Source: Thiopontia sp964344135
GTDB taxonomy: Bacteria; Pseudomonadota; Gammaproteobacteria; GCF-002020875
DNA: 35,218 bases
Reading direction: 5' to 3'
Assembly: GCA_964344135.1 (NCBI GenBank)
Contig: CAYFMF010000016.1
Coordinates: 1 to 35,218 of the forward strand
Positions 7,650-15,235 of this stretch are shown here, piece after piece. The number at the start of each line of letters is the position of its first letter. Within the stretch, counting starts at the first letter, position 1. The notes beneath the pieces are model-generated. The model searched no databases. It was not told the origin of the DNA and worked only from the letters and a program-made list of their open reading frames with translations. The position numbers and the translations under genes are program-made.

Positions 7650-8459
7650 ATGAGCGATATCAATACCGACCAGTACCTGATTACCGATGAGCCCTACTAC
7701 GAGGAGCAGGGAGATGAGGTGGCCCTCTACGAGGCAGCCTATAACTCCCGCCTGCCCGTGATGGTCAAGGGGCCCACCGGTTGTGGAAAATCCCGCTTCA
7801 TCGAGCACATGGCCTGGAAGCTCCAGAAGCCCCTGATCACTGTGGCCTGCAACGAGGACATGACCGCCTCCGACCTGGTGGGACGTTACCTGCTCGATGC
7901 CAATGGCACCCGCTGGCTGGATGGCCCGCTCACGGTTGCAGCCCGCATCGGTGCCATCTGCTACCTCGACGAGATCGTCGAGGCACGTCAGGACACTACC
8001 GTGGTGATCCATCCGCTAACCGACCACCGTCGCACCCTGCCACTCGACAAGAAGGGAGAGCTGATCGATGCTCACCCCGACTTCCAGCTGGTGATCTCCT
8101 ACAATCCCGGTTACCAGAGCCTGATGAAGGATCTGAAGCAGTCCACCAAGCAGCGCTTTACCGGCCTCGATTTCGACTACCCTTCCGCCACCCTCGAGAC
8201 CGAGATTGTCGCCAAGGAGGGAAATATCGACTCCGAGACCGCCGGCAAGCTGGTACAGATTGCCGAGACTGCCCGCAACCTCAAGGGGCATGGTCTGGAT
8301 GAGGGGATATCCACCCGACTTCTCGCCTATGCCGCCAACCTGATCAACCAGGGGATCGAGACCAGGGCCGCCTGCCGAATGGCACTGGTGCGCCCAATCA
8401 CCGATGATGCCGATATCCGCCAGACCCTGGACCACTCGATTGAGGCAATCTTTGGGTAA
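7650..8459 (+). CDS. cbbQ: RuBisCO activase AAA+ subunit CbbQ
   Basis: 269 residues, normal for the MoxR-type AAA+ protein CbbQ. With CbbO it forms a motor that removes inhibitory sugar phosphates from RuBisCO. Seen: Walker A GPTGCGKS (41-48), Walker B ICYLDE (103-108) followed by IVEARQD, sensor-region SYNPGYQ, and the arginine-rich C-terminal half. GGAG lies about ten bases before the ATG. It lies after the cbbM terminator and was presumably once adjacent to cbbO; a GxxExxY-bearing repeat element now separates them. Residue pattern and context make this assignment firm. Confidence 0.97.
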   Translation: MSDINTDQYLITDEPYYEEQGDEVALYEAAYNSRLPVMVKGPTGCGKSRFIEHMAWKLQKPLITVACNEDMTASDLVGRYLLDANGTRWLDGPLTVAARIGAICYLDEIVEARQDTTVVIHPLTDHRRTLPLDKKGELIDAHPDFQLVISYNPGYQSLMKDLKQSTKQRFTGLDFDYPSATLETEIVAKEGNIDSETAGKLVQIAETARNLKGHGLDEGISTRLLAYAANLINQGIETRAACRMALVRPITDDADIRQTLDHSIEAIFG

Positions 8460-8518
8460 CAGCTAAATCAACAGCAGGCCTCACGCAAAGACGCGAAGAC
8501 GCAAAGAGAGACGCCAGG

Positions 8519-8899
8519 GTGAATAGAGAGAATGGTATTGCGGAATCCGTTGTTGATACCGCCTACCATATTCACTCCTCTCTTGGCCCAGGATTACTGG
8601 AATCTGTCTATGAACGCATTTTGGCCTATGAGTTGAGGAAAAGAGGGCATGTTGTCGAAACACAGGTACCTGTCCCGTTGGTATATGATGGCCACACCAT
8701 TGATGAGGCCTACCGGGCAGATTTAATTGTAGATAATTTGGTGATCATAGAGTTGAAATCATTAGAGGCGTTGCAAGCAGTACATAGCAAACAACTCCTC
8801 ACCTACCTCAGGGTATCCAATAGAAAACTGGGGCTATTGATCAACTTCGGAGCACCTTTGGTAAAACAGGGCATAAAACGGGTAGTCAATGGCTTATAG
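8519..8899 (+). CDS. GxxExxY family protein (PD-(D/E)XK nuclease-like)
   Basis: 126 residues from a GTG at 8519 (no ATG fits the conserved N-terminus). The name-giving motif is G25-LL-E28-SV-Y31. A PD-(D/E)XK-like core follows: D68 in YRADLI, E78-x-K80 in VIIELKS, then a KQLLTYLR helix. This family is widespread, uncharacterised and usually about 125 residues, so the protein looks complete. The gene lies between inverted repeats made of ACGCAAAG units, in the middle of the cbbQ-cbbO pair. Its base composition is visibly more AT-rich than its neighbours, which suggests transfer. No ribosome binding site is obvious. Nuclease activity is predicted from residues only. Confidence 0.85.
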   Translation: MNRENGIAESVVDTAYHIHSSLGPGLLESVYERILAYELRKRGHVVETQVPVPLVYDGHTIDEAYRADLIVDNLVIIELKSLEALQAVHSKQLLTYLRVSNRKLGLLINFGAPLVKQGIKRVVNGL

Positions 8900-8908
8900 T
8901 ACTTTGCG

Positions 8909-9008
8909 NNNNNNNNNNNNNNNNNNNNNNNNNNNNNNNNNNNNNNNNNNNNNNNNNNNNNNNNNNNNNNNNNNNNNNNNNNNNNNNNNNNNNNNNNNNN
9001 NNNNNNNN
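8909..9008. other. Assembly gap (100 N) at the right repeat arm
   Basis: Exactly 100 N. The base pairs before the gap read CTTTGCG (8902-8908), and the bases after it begin CTTTGCGTC (9009 on), so both contigs end inside the octamer-rich arm. This fits an assembler stopping at a multi-copy repeat. True gap size is unknown and may be close to zero. Confidence 0.9.
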
Positions 9009-9061
9009 CTTTGCGTCTTCGCGCCTTTGCGTGAGGCCGCTTTTATCAGGGTCAGAACGAT

Positions 9062-11308
9062 ATGAACGAAGAAGAGCTACAAACCTTCCGCGAAAAACTG
9101 CGTTGCAACTTTCCCATCATTGATGAGCACTTTGAGGACTTCATCCGTGATGCGCTCTCGCACCTCTCTGCGGAGGCGGTCGATGCCTATCTGGAGGGGG
9201 CATCAACCGTCTGCATGATCGGTCGTGGGGTTGAGCCGGTTCTCATCTTTCTCGAAGAGATTCCGGAGATGGCCAACCGTATCGATGAGGATTTTATCCG
9301 GAAAACCGCCGATCAGGTCTGGATCATGTCCCGCACCCCAAACGGCAACTCCATCATCCCCTTCCTCAACACCCTGAACGAGGTGACCCGCTGCCTGCCG
9401 ACTGGTGAGCAGATGGAGGAGTACTTCGATCTCGTCAACCATCTGGCTGAGGAGACCGCCGGCTCGATCCACGGCCACCACACCACCTTCCCCAGCCCGG
9501 GACTGCCGGAGTTTCTGCAGAAGGCCCCCTACCTCCTCCACCAGGTAAGCATTGATGGCCTGGCCAACTGGGTCGACTACGGCATCAAGTACTACAACAA
9601 CCACCCGGATCGCCAAAAAGAGTATTTCTCCCTGGAGACCGCCGACAGCAAGGCGATGCTGATGAAGGAGCGCAGCGGTACCCTCTTCATCGACAGCGAG
9701 CGGGAGCTCGATTTCTACATGCGGGCAATGTGGGATGACCCCGAACAGCTGGTCCCCTACTCTCGAGGCTACAACCCCTACGAGAAGCAGCTCCCCTACT
9801 ACACCGCAGACGGAATCCGCATCCCCGACAGCTATGAGCCACTCAACGGCATCAGTGGCATGGACCGCTATCGTGCACTGCTGGCCCACATCGCGGCACA
9901 CCGGGTCTGGACCACACCGATCATTGTCGACAACTTCAGCCCCTTCCAGCGCCACACCGTAATGATGCTGGAGGATTGCCGTATTGAGTACCTGCTGATG
10001 CAGCGCTATCCAGGCCTGCGTACGCTCTTTATGACCCTGCACCCGGCCCCGGTCGAGGGGAGCTGTGACCATGAGAATGAGTCCTGCATCCGCCACCGAA
10101 CAACCATGCTCTCCCGTGCCATCCTCGATCCGGACCACGGCTACCAGAGCGAGGTGATCAACGAATTTGCCAGGCGCTTCCACGAGATCATGGAGTCGGG
10201 CGACCACTCCACCCAGAAGATGGGGATACTGGGCCCTCAGTTTGTGGCCAAGACCCGCCGTCAGGCCGATCAGCTTCCCAACATCCGTTTCACCGATACC
10301 GAGGTGAGCTATCGCGATGACAACCGCCACATGTGGATCTACATCGAGGATGGGGATGATGAGGAGCAGTTCAACGAGAAGCGCAAGCCGCAGGGTGATG
10401 AGGAGCTGGATGGCCTGCCACCCCGCCACTACAGGGAGTGGGACTACCACACCAAGAGCTACCGCCTCGACTGGGTCACCCTCTACGAGGCGAAACACCC
10501 CTCGGGCGATGCCCACAGGATCGATGAGCTGCTGGAGAAACACCAGGGGCTGGTGAAGCGGATGAAGCAGATTCTTGATCTGCTGAAGCCCCAGAACTAT
10601 GTCCGGATCCGCTACCAGGAGGAGGGGTCCGAACTCGACCTCGATGTCGCCATCCGCTCACTGATCGACTTCAAGAGCGGCGCGCAGCCCGACCCCCGTA
10701 TCAACATGGACCACCGCAATGATGGGCGCGACATTGCGGTAATGCTATTGATAGACCTCTCGGAGTCACTCAACGAGAAGGTTCCCGGCTCCACTCAGAC
10801 CATTCTGGAGTTGTGTCAGGAGGCCACCTCCCTGCTCTCCTGGACCATTGAACAACTGGGGGACAAGTTTGCTATTGCCGGCTTCCACTCCAACTCCCGC
10901 CATGATGTCCGCTACCACCACATCAAGGGGTTCAGTGAGCACTGGGATGATGACGTCAAGGCACGGCTGGCGAAGATCGAGGCCGGCTTCTCCACCCGGA
11001 TGGGCGGTGCAATTCGCCATGCCGCCCACTACCTCGAGGGGCAGAAGGCGGACAAGAAGCTGCTGCTGATCCTCACCGATGGTGAGCCCTCTGATGTCGA
11101 TGTTGAGGATGAGCAGCTACTGATCCACGACACCCGCAAGGCGGTACAGGAGATGGATGAGCATGGCATCTACCCCTACTGTATCTCTCTGGACCCCAAT
11201 GCAGATGAATATGTACGGGATATTTTTGACAACCAGTTTGTGGTAATCGACAACGTCGAGCGGCTGCCCGAGAAGCTGCCGACACTGTTTGCCTCACTGA
11301 CCAAATAA
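9062..11308 (+). CDS. cbbO: RuBisCO activase VWA-domain subunit CbbO
   Basis: 748 residues, near the usual ~770. CbbO is the adaptor that links the CbbQ hexamer to RuBisCO. The N-terminal ~540 residues are the helical CbbO region; the C-terminal von Willebrand A domain starts near residue 555, with the metal-ion-dependent adhesion site D565-L-S567-E-S569 and a downstream LILTDGEPSD segment. The ATG at 9062 has only a weak GGTCAG upstream; the original junction with cbbQ was probably altered by the inserted element. Translation may depend on read-through from cbbQ across that element, or on a new promoter in its right end. The ORF itself is intact. Confidence 0.96.
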   Translation: MNEEELQTFREKLRCNFPIIDEHFEDFIRDALSHLSAEAVDAYLEGASTVCMIGRGVEPVLIFLEEIPEMANRIDEDFIRKTADQVWIMSRTPNGNSIIPFLNTLNEVTRCLPTGEQMEEYFDLVNHLAEETAGSIHGHHTTFPSPGLPEFLQKAPYLLHQVSIDGLANWVDYGIKYYNNHPDRQKEYFSLETADSKAMLMKERSGTLFIDSERELDFYMRAMWDDPEQLVPYSRGYNPYEKQLPYYTADGIRIPDSYEPLNGISGMDRYRALLAHIAAHRVWTTPIIVDNFSPFQRHTVMMLEDCRIEYLLMQRYPGLRTLFMTLHPAPVEGSCDHENESCIRHRTTMLSRAILDPDHGYQSEVINEFARRFHEIMESGDHSTQKMGILGPQFVAKTRRQADQLPNIRFTDTEVSYRDDNRHMWIYIEDGDDEEQFNEKRKPQGDEELDGLPPRHYREWDYHTKSYRLDWVTLYEAKHPSGDAHRIDELLEKHQGLVKRMKQILDLLKPQNYVRIRYQEEGSELDLDVAIRSLIDFKSGAQPDPRINMDHRNDGRDIAVMLLIDLSESLNEKVPGSTQTILELCQEATSLLSWTIEQLGDKFAIAGFHSNSRHDVRYHHIKGFSEHWDDDVKARLAKIEAGFSTRMGGAIRHAAHYLEGQKADKKLLLILTDGEPSDVDVEDEQLLIHDTRKAVQEMDEHGIYPYCISLDPNADEYVRDIFDNQFVVIDNVERLPEKLPTLFASLTK

Positions 11309-11333
11309 CCCGCTCTATCGAGAGGAGTCAAAT

Positions 11334-11387
11334 ATGATCCATTGCTTTCTCATGAGACACACCGCACGCCATCCGGAACTGTCGTGA
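11334..11387 (+). CDS. Possible 17-aa leader peptide coupled to purC
   Basis: A good ribosome site (GAGGAG, 11322-11327) precedes an ATG at 11334 that opens MIHCFLMRHTARHPELS and stops at TGA 11385-11387. The stop overlaps the likely GTG start of purC (GTGA, 11384-11387), so reinitiation is plausible. The peptide has no recognisable regulatory residue run. Confidence 0.4.
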   Translation: MIHCFLMRHTARHPELS

Positions 11388-12265
11388 ATACTGTTTTTGA
11401 TACCAATATCACCTCACTACCCCTGATTCACAAGGGGAAAGTACGAGATATCTACGAGGTTGACGAGGGGCACATGCTGATCGTCACCACCGATCGCATC
11501 TCCGCCTTTGATGTCGTCCTCCCCACCCCAATTTCAGGCAAGGGGGCGATACTGACTGCTGTAGCCAACTTCTGGTTTGATCGCACCCGGGAGATCGTTC
11601 CCAACCATATCGCAGAGATGACGCTGGAGGAGGCACTTCCCGACCCGAGAGAGCGTGAACCCATCAGGGATCACGCCATTGTGGTGCGCCGCCTCAAGGC
11701 ACTGCCCATTGAGGCCATTGTTCGCGGCTATATCATTGGGTCCGGCTGGAAGGACTATCAGCGTAGCGGTGCGGTCTGCGGAATCGAGCTGCCCGAGGGG
11801 CTGCAACAGGCCGACAGGCTGCCTGAACCCCTCTACACCCCATCCACCAAGGCGGATGTCGGTGCACATGACGAGAACGTCGACTTTGAACATACCGTCA
11901 AACTGTTGGGACAGGAGCTGGCAGAAGAGGTGCGTGATGTCAGCCTGAGACTCTACAGCGAGGCCGCAGCCTATGCGCTGGAGCGCGGCATCATCATTGC
12001 CGACACCAAGTTCGAGTTCGGAGAGGATGAGAGTGGCAATCTGGTACTGATTGATGAGGTGCTGACTCCCGACTCCTCCCGCTTCTGGCCTGCAGACCAG
12101 TACCAACCGGGCATCAGCCCTCCCAGCTTCGACAAGCAGTACGTGCGTGACTATCTGGAGAGCCTGGAGTGGGACAAGAGGGCGCCCGGCCCGGAACTGC
12201 CCAGCGAGGTAGTGGAAAACACCATTGCCAAGTATCGTGAGGCGATGGAGCGACTGACCCAATAG
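11384..12265 (+). CDS. purC: Phosphoribosylaminoimidazole-succinocarboxamide synthase (SAICAR synthetase)
   Basis: 293 residues from GTG 11384. It joins CAIR and aspartate with ATP in purine synthesis. Seen: HKGKVRDIYEV with the ATP-binding lysine region, TDRISAFDVVLPTPI, RGYIIGSGWKDYQ, and DTKFEFG near the C-terminus, all typical of the ~300-residue form of PurC. The open frame extends upstream to 11342, but homologous N-termini begin near VFDTNITSLPL, and the GTG overlaps the stop of a short leader ORF with a strong ribosome site; therefore the GTG start is preferred. It lies 75 bases after cbbO and 11 before bioD, in the same direction. Confidence 0.96.
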   Translation: MNTVFDTNITSLPLIHKGKVRDIYEVDEGHMLIVTTDRISAFDVVLPTPISGKGAILTAVANFWFDRTREIVPNHIAEMTLEEALPDPREREPIRDHAIVVRRLKALPIEAIVRGYIIGSGWKDYQRSGAVCGIELPEGLQQADRLPEPLYTPSTKADVGAHDENVDFEHTVKLLGQELAEEVRDVSLRLYSEAAAYALERGIIIADTKFEFGEDESGNLVLIDEVLTPDSSRFWPADQYQPGISPPSFDKQYVRDYLESLEWDKRAPGPELPSEVVENTIAKYREAMERLTQ

Positions 12266-12276
12266 CGACAGATTGC

Positions 12277-12966
12277 ATGTCGATGAGCAGAGGGTTCTTT
12301 GTAACGGGTACGGATACCGGTGTCGGGAAGACCGAGATCGCAGCGGCCATCGCATCCCTCCATGCCGCCCGGGGAGTGAGCGTACACCCCAGAAAACCGG
12401 CCGAATCCGGCTGTCGCCCAAACAGCCACGGCGAACAGCTGTTCCCGGAGGATGCCAGCACCCTGCAAAAGGCCAGCAGAACAACCGATTCACTGGGAGA
12501 GATCTGTCCCTATCGCTTCCCCCAGCCTCTCTCCCCTGAGCGGGCTGCCGAATTATCCGGAAGCAGACTCACGCTGGAGATGCTGGTCGAGGCCTGCACC
12601 CTTCCAGAAGGCGAACAGGAAGAGCACCTCCTTCTGGTCGAGGGGGCCGGTGGTTTTTTCTCTCCGATTGCAGAGGGCGCGCTCAACGCCGATCTTGCCA
12701 GGGCACTGGCACTGCCGGTCATACTGGTGGCCGAGGATCGTCTGGGGGCGGTCAATCAGACCCTGCTATCACGCAGTGCAATTCTTGATACTGGATTAAG
12801 TATTGAATGTATCCTGCTGAACAGCATGGACAGTTCCGAGATGGACAACCTGAGATCACTGCGGGAACGGGTCACGGAACCACTCATTCCAATCACTGCA
12901 CGAAAGGGCGACTCGCCGTGGGAGTCCATTGCAGAGGAGCTTGCAGCAACCCCCCTCTTCAGATAG
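12277..12966 (+). CDS. bioD: Dethiobiotin synthetase
   Basis: 229 residues. BioD closes the ureido ring of dethiobiotin from DAPA, CO2 and ATP in biotin synthesis. Seen: P-loop GTDTGVGKT (11-19), the substrate segment KPAESGC, and LLLVEGAGGFFSPI with the GAGG motif. Two ATGs (12277 and 12283) are possible; neither has a strong Shine-Dalgarno site, so coupling to purC (12 bases upstream) is likely. It converges on the methylthionucleoside phosphorylase gene and overlaps its end by eight bases. The rest of the biotin genes are not in the window. Confidence 0.93.
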   Translation: MSMSRGFFVTGTDTGVGKTEIAAAIASLHAARGVSVHPRKPAESGCRPNSHGEQLFPEDASTLQKASRTTDSLGEICPYRFPQPLSPERAAELSGSRLTLEMLVEACTLPEGEQEEHLLLVEGAGGFFSPIAEGALNADLARALALPVILVAEDRLGAVNQTLLSRSAILDTGLSIECILLNSMDSSEMDNLRSLRERVTEPLIPITARKGDSPWESIAEELAATPLFR

Positions 12967-13690
12967 AAAGAAGGGCGCGCAGAATTGCCATCACCCCACC
13001 CATTCCTCCCCTGAGATTCTCCTCAATCTCCCCCATGGTGATCTCCGTCCCATCCTTGCCAGCCGCCCAGTTGGCAGAGATGGCACAACAGGCATAACAG
13101 AGCCCCAGCTCTCGCGCCAGCGAGGCCTCCGGCATCCCGGTCATCCCCACGATATCGCATCCATCCTGCTCCATGCGACGGATCTCGGCAACGCTCTCCA
13201 GGCGCGGCCCCTGGGTTGCCCCATAGGTGCCCCCATCAACCACCGCCGTTTCGGATGATGCGGCCGCATCCAGCAACTGCCTTCGCAGATCACTGCAGTA
13301 GGGCCAGCTGAAATCGATATGCTCTACGTTGGGGCCGACAGAGAAGGTGTGCTCCCGCCCCCAGGTGTAATCGATAATCTGATCCGGAATGGAGACCTGC
13401 CCCGGGACCATGGCATCGGTAATGCCCCCCACCGCAGCCACCGCAACCACTGCATCAGCACCAAACTCCTTGAGCGCCCAGAGATTGGCCCGGTAGTTGA
13501 CCCTGTGCGGCGGTATCGAGTGGTCCTCGCCATGGCGAGAGAGAAAGACCACCCCTCTCCCGTTCAGCGTTGCCTCAACCAGGTCTGATGAGGGTGCCCC
13601 ATAGGGGGTATCAATGGTGTGACGATGAACATTCTCCAGCCCATCCATCTGCTCCAGCCCTGTACCACCAATAATTGCCAACTGCTCCAT
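12959..13690 (-). CDS. mtnP: S-methyl-5'-thioinosine (or thioadenosine) phosphorylase
   Basis: 243 residues from the ATG at 13690, preceded by a purine-rich GGAGAAGAAG. It splits the methylthionucleoside by-product of polyamine synthesis with phosphate, feeding methionine salvage. Seen: IIGGTGLEQMDGLE, SRHGEDHSIPPHRVNYRANL, VVAVAAVGGITDAM, and TQGPRLESVAEI followed by VGMTGMPEASLARE. The pattern is closest to the pseudomonad methylthioinosine phosphorylase, so inosine specificity is likely but not proven. Upstream bases are duplicated around a 100-N gap; closing it leaves the gene intact. An ATG four codons further upstream is also possible in the rejoined sequence. Confidence 0.9.
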   Translation of the reverse strand: MEQLAIIGGTGLEQMDGLENVHRHTIDTPYGAPSSDLVEATLNGRGVVFLSRHGEDHSIPPHRVNYRANLWALKEFGADAVVAVAAVGGITDAMVPGQVSIPDQIIDYTWGREHTFSVGPNVEHIDFSWPYCSDLRRQLLDAAASSETAVVDGGTYGATQGPRLESVAEIRRMEQDGCDIVGMTGMPEASLARELGLCYACCAISANWAAGKDGTEITMGEIEENLRGGMGGVMAILRALLSI

Positions 13691-13855
13691 CTTCTTCTCC
13701 NNNNNNNNNNNNNNNNNNNNNNNNNNNNNNNNNNNNNNNNNNNNNNNNNNNNNNNNNNNNNNNNNNNNNNNNNNNNNNNNNNNNNNNNNNNNNNNNNNNN
13801 CATCTGCTCCAGCCCTGTACCACCAATAATTGCCAACTGCTCCATCTTCTTCTCC
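13646..13855. other. Assembly gap (100 N) flanked by an identical 55-bp overlap
   Basis: The 55 bases before the N run (13646-13700) are identical to the 55 bases after it (13801-13855). This is what two contigs overlapping by one assembly k-mer look like when scaffolded without merging. The real sequence is probably obtained by deleting 155 bases, so no gap, duplication or frameshift exists in the phosphorylase gene. Confidence 0.93.
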
Positions 13856-13872
13856 ATGATTCCACAAAGCCA

Positions 13873-13902
13873 CTGAAAGCGGAGGAAAGCAGGTGCTTTC
13901 AG
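13873..13902 (-). promoter_or_regulatory. Hairpin upstream of the phosphorylase gene
   Basis: CTGAAAGC (13873-13880) is inverted as GCTTTCAG (13895-13902), an 8-bp stem with a 14-base loop. After gap closure it lies in the leader of the minus-strand phosphorylase gene. No T tract or known riboswitch pattern is visible. The remainder of 13903-14024 shows no gene. Confidence 0.3.
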
Positions 13903-14024
13903 CCAGCAGCGGTTCTCATAACATGACAGCTGATTCCCCATATGAGGATTGCTGTTTCAGCCAAGTGAAGAGTACAGTCTTGCCATGTTCTTTGCTATAT
14001 TAAACACGATATTACTGAGCAACA

Positions 14025-14198
14025 AAGTAACTTCTCAATAACCTTGTGCAGACAGGCAGGGTTGGGATCTGCTTGTTGGGGTGTTGGCGGCATGGATGCC
14101 GCCATCAAGCCTGCACGGATGCATTCACGGCGCCCCCAAAAAGCAGAGCGCAGCCCTGTATGGTGTCCGACTGATACATGGACTTTTTGAGAAGTTAC
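14025..14198. mobile_element. Repeat family B, full copy with terminal inverted repeats
   Basis: GTAACTTCTCAA (14027-14038) and TTGAGAAGTTAC (14187-14198) are perfect 12-bp terminal inverted repeats. GCAACA is found at 14019-14024 and 14199-14204, which would be a 6-bp target duplication if the element begins with AA at 14025. An internal GC-rich palindrome (14086-14103, GGCGGCAT-GG-ATGCCGCC) is present. Bases 14045-14198 match a second copy at 23390-23543 with the same length and about 14 differences. No transposase is inside, so it looks like a MITE. It sits immediately upstream of the Sel1 gene. Confidence 0.7.
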
Positions 14199-14213
14199 GC
14201 AACAGAGACAACC

Positions 14214-14666
14214 ATGTCTGATAACAACAGCTTTCAACTGGCCGATGGACTTGCCGCCTTCGAGACCAAGAATTTTGCCCTCGCAATGCAGCACCTGACC
14301 CCACTGGCAGACCAGGGGGAGCCCGAGGCACTATTCCGGGTTGCCATCATCAACCAGAATGGGCTCGGCTGGAGCCAGGACAAGAGAAAGGCCTTCAACT
14401 ACATGCGAGAAGCGGCCGAGAAGGGGCACCCCTTTGCCCAGCACAGCCTGGGTTTCATGTACTATCAGGGGGAGTGTACCGAGGCTGACCTGCAGCAGGC
14501 GATCCAGTGGTTTACCAGAGCGGCTGACCAGGGACTCTCCGGTTCCATGGTCACCCTCGGCATGATCTACGACTCCGGTGACGGGGTGGAGAAGGATCCG
14601 GAGCTGGCACAACAGTGGTATCACCGTGCCGAGGAGCAGCAGAAGAGAGATGAGGAGGAAGGATAA
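14214..14666 (+). CDS. Sel1-repeat (TPR-like) protein
   Basis: 150 residues from ATG 14214; the open frame extends to 14178, but those codons belong to the right end of repeat family B. Four Sel1-like repeats can be read, e.g. ALFRVAIINQNGLGWSQDKR, AFNYMREAAEKGHPFAQHSL, AIQWFTRAADQGLSGSMVTL and a C-terminal QQWYHRAEEQ. Such helical repeats mediate protein binding. There is no signal peptide, so it is probably cytoplasmic. It runs directly into the next gene (TAAGTG junction). The inserted repeat lies 15 bases upstream and may have displaced or supplied the promoter. Partner unknown. Confidence 0.85.
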   Translation: MSDNNSFQLADGLAAFETKNFALAMQHLTPLADQGEPEALFRVAIINQNGLGWSQDKRKAFNYMREAAEKGHPFAQHSLGFMYYQGECTEADLQQAIQWFTRAADQGLSGSMVTLGMIYDSGDGVEKDPELAQQWYHRAEEQQKRDEEEG

Positions 14667-15143
14667 GTGAGCACCACAACAGAAGAGCAGGAACAGCAGG
14701 AGAGTGAAGCGGTCCAGGAGGAACCTACTCCCCCGCCCGCCGTTATCCCGCCTGCAGACTCCGGTCCATCATTCCACACCCCGCTGCTGATTCGCCTCTT
14801 TCTGGTTGCGGCGACCATTTTTCTCTTCAAGATGGTCTATGACATCTCGCAACAGGAGCAGGCCAATGCCGAGGCAATAGCAGCACTCAACAACAGAATC
14901 GACGCTCTCTCTGCCCCCCTGAACCAGGCCAATCTTGGCATCGAGCGACTGAGCAGTGGCTTCTCCGACATCATCAAGGGGGTTGGAATCATGGGCAAAG
15001 AGGTCAACAAGTCCGCGAGAAACGTACAGATGATCCAGAACGACATCCATGAAGAGATGGGAACCATCCGCAAGAAGGTCAATGATATCTCCAACCGGCT
15101 CACCGCCCTGCAGCAGGAGCTGCGAAACCCCTATCGGCGCTAG
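14667..15143 (+). CDS. Single-span membrane protein with coiled coil, unknown function
   Basis: 158 residues from a GTG directly after the Sel1 gene stop. The N-terminal ~38 residues are Glu/Gln/Pro-rich and probably cytoplasmic. A transmembrane helix covers about 41-57 (LLIRLFLVAATIFLFKM). The rest (60-155) is heptad-patterned and likely a periplasmic coiled coil, with repeated NRIDALS and VNDISNRLTALQQEL segments. I do not recognise a family. Translational coupling to the Sel1 protein suggests the two act together, perhaps as an envelope scaffold; this is inference. Confidence 0.75.
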   Translation: MSTTTEEQEQQESEAVQEEPTPPPAVIPPADSGPSFHTPLLIRLFLVAATIFLFKMVYDISQQEQANAEAIAALNNRIDALSAPLNQANLGIERLSSGFSDIIKGVGIMGKEVNKSARNVQMIQNDIHEEMGTIRKKVNDISNRLTALQQELRNPYRR

Positions 15144-15235
15144 CAACAACACCTATCCGACAGGCTCTGTTGTGATAGAATCCCAAACCGCATTAAGGGC
15201 AGATCATCAGCGCAGGGAGGAGCGCCGCCAGAGGA

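Larger units (their letters stand above)
8470..9044. mobile_element. Inverted-repeat-bounded element carrying a GxxExxY gene (interrupted by an assembly gap)
   Basis: The left arm (8477-8506) and right arm (9009-9038) are inverted copies of each other with one mismatch in 30 bases. Both are built from an 8-base unit, ACGCAAAG, repeated about three times. Outside the arms AACAGC (8470-8475) and AAAAGC (complement of 9039-9044) are weaker matches. Inside lies one ORF and 100 N. The element starts 10-17 bases after the cbbQ stop and ends 17-23 bases before cbbO, so it splits an operon normally kept together. No clear target duplication is visible. The same arms bound an empty element at 16617-16770. 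Mobility is inferred, not shown. Confidence 0.65.

Noticed and set aside
8477..8506. Octamer repeats as a CRISPR array
   Set aside because: Units are contiguous without spacers and recur as inverted arms; no cas genes.
9203..10543. 446-aa open frame antisense to cbbO
   Set aside because: Arises from the GC-rich, biased codons of cbbO; cbbO is clearly the real gene.
12959..12966. Overlap of bioD and phosphorylase ends as possible frameshift
   Set aside because: Both proteins end at family-typical positions; an 8-base tail-to-tail overlap is ordinary.
13701..13873. Open frames containing runs of X upstream of the phosphorylase
   Set aside because: They cross an artificial gap and a duplicated overlap.
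14086..14103. GC-rich palindrome as a terminator or attC site
   Set aside because: No T tract, no integrase or cassette structure; it is internal to a repeated element.
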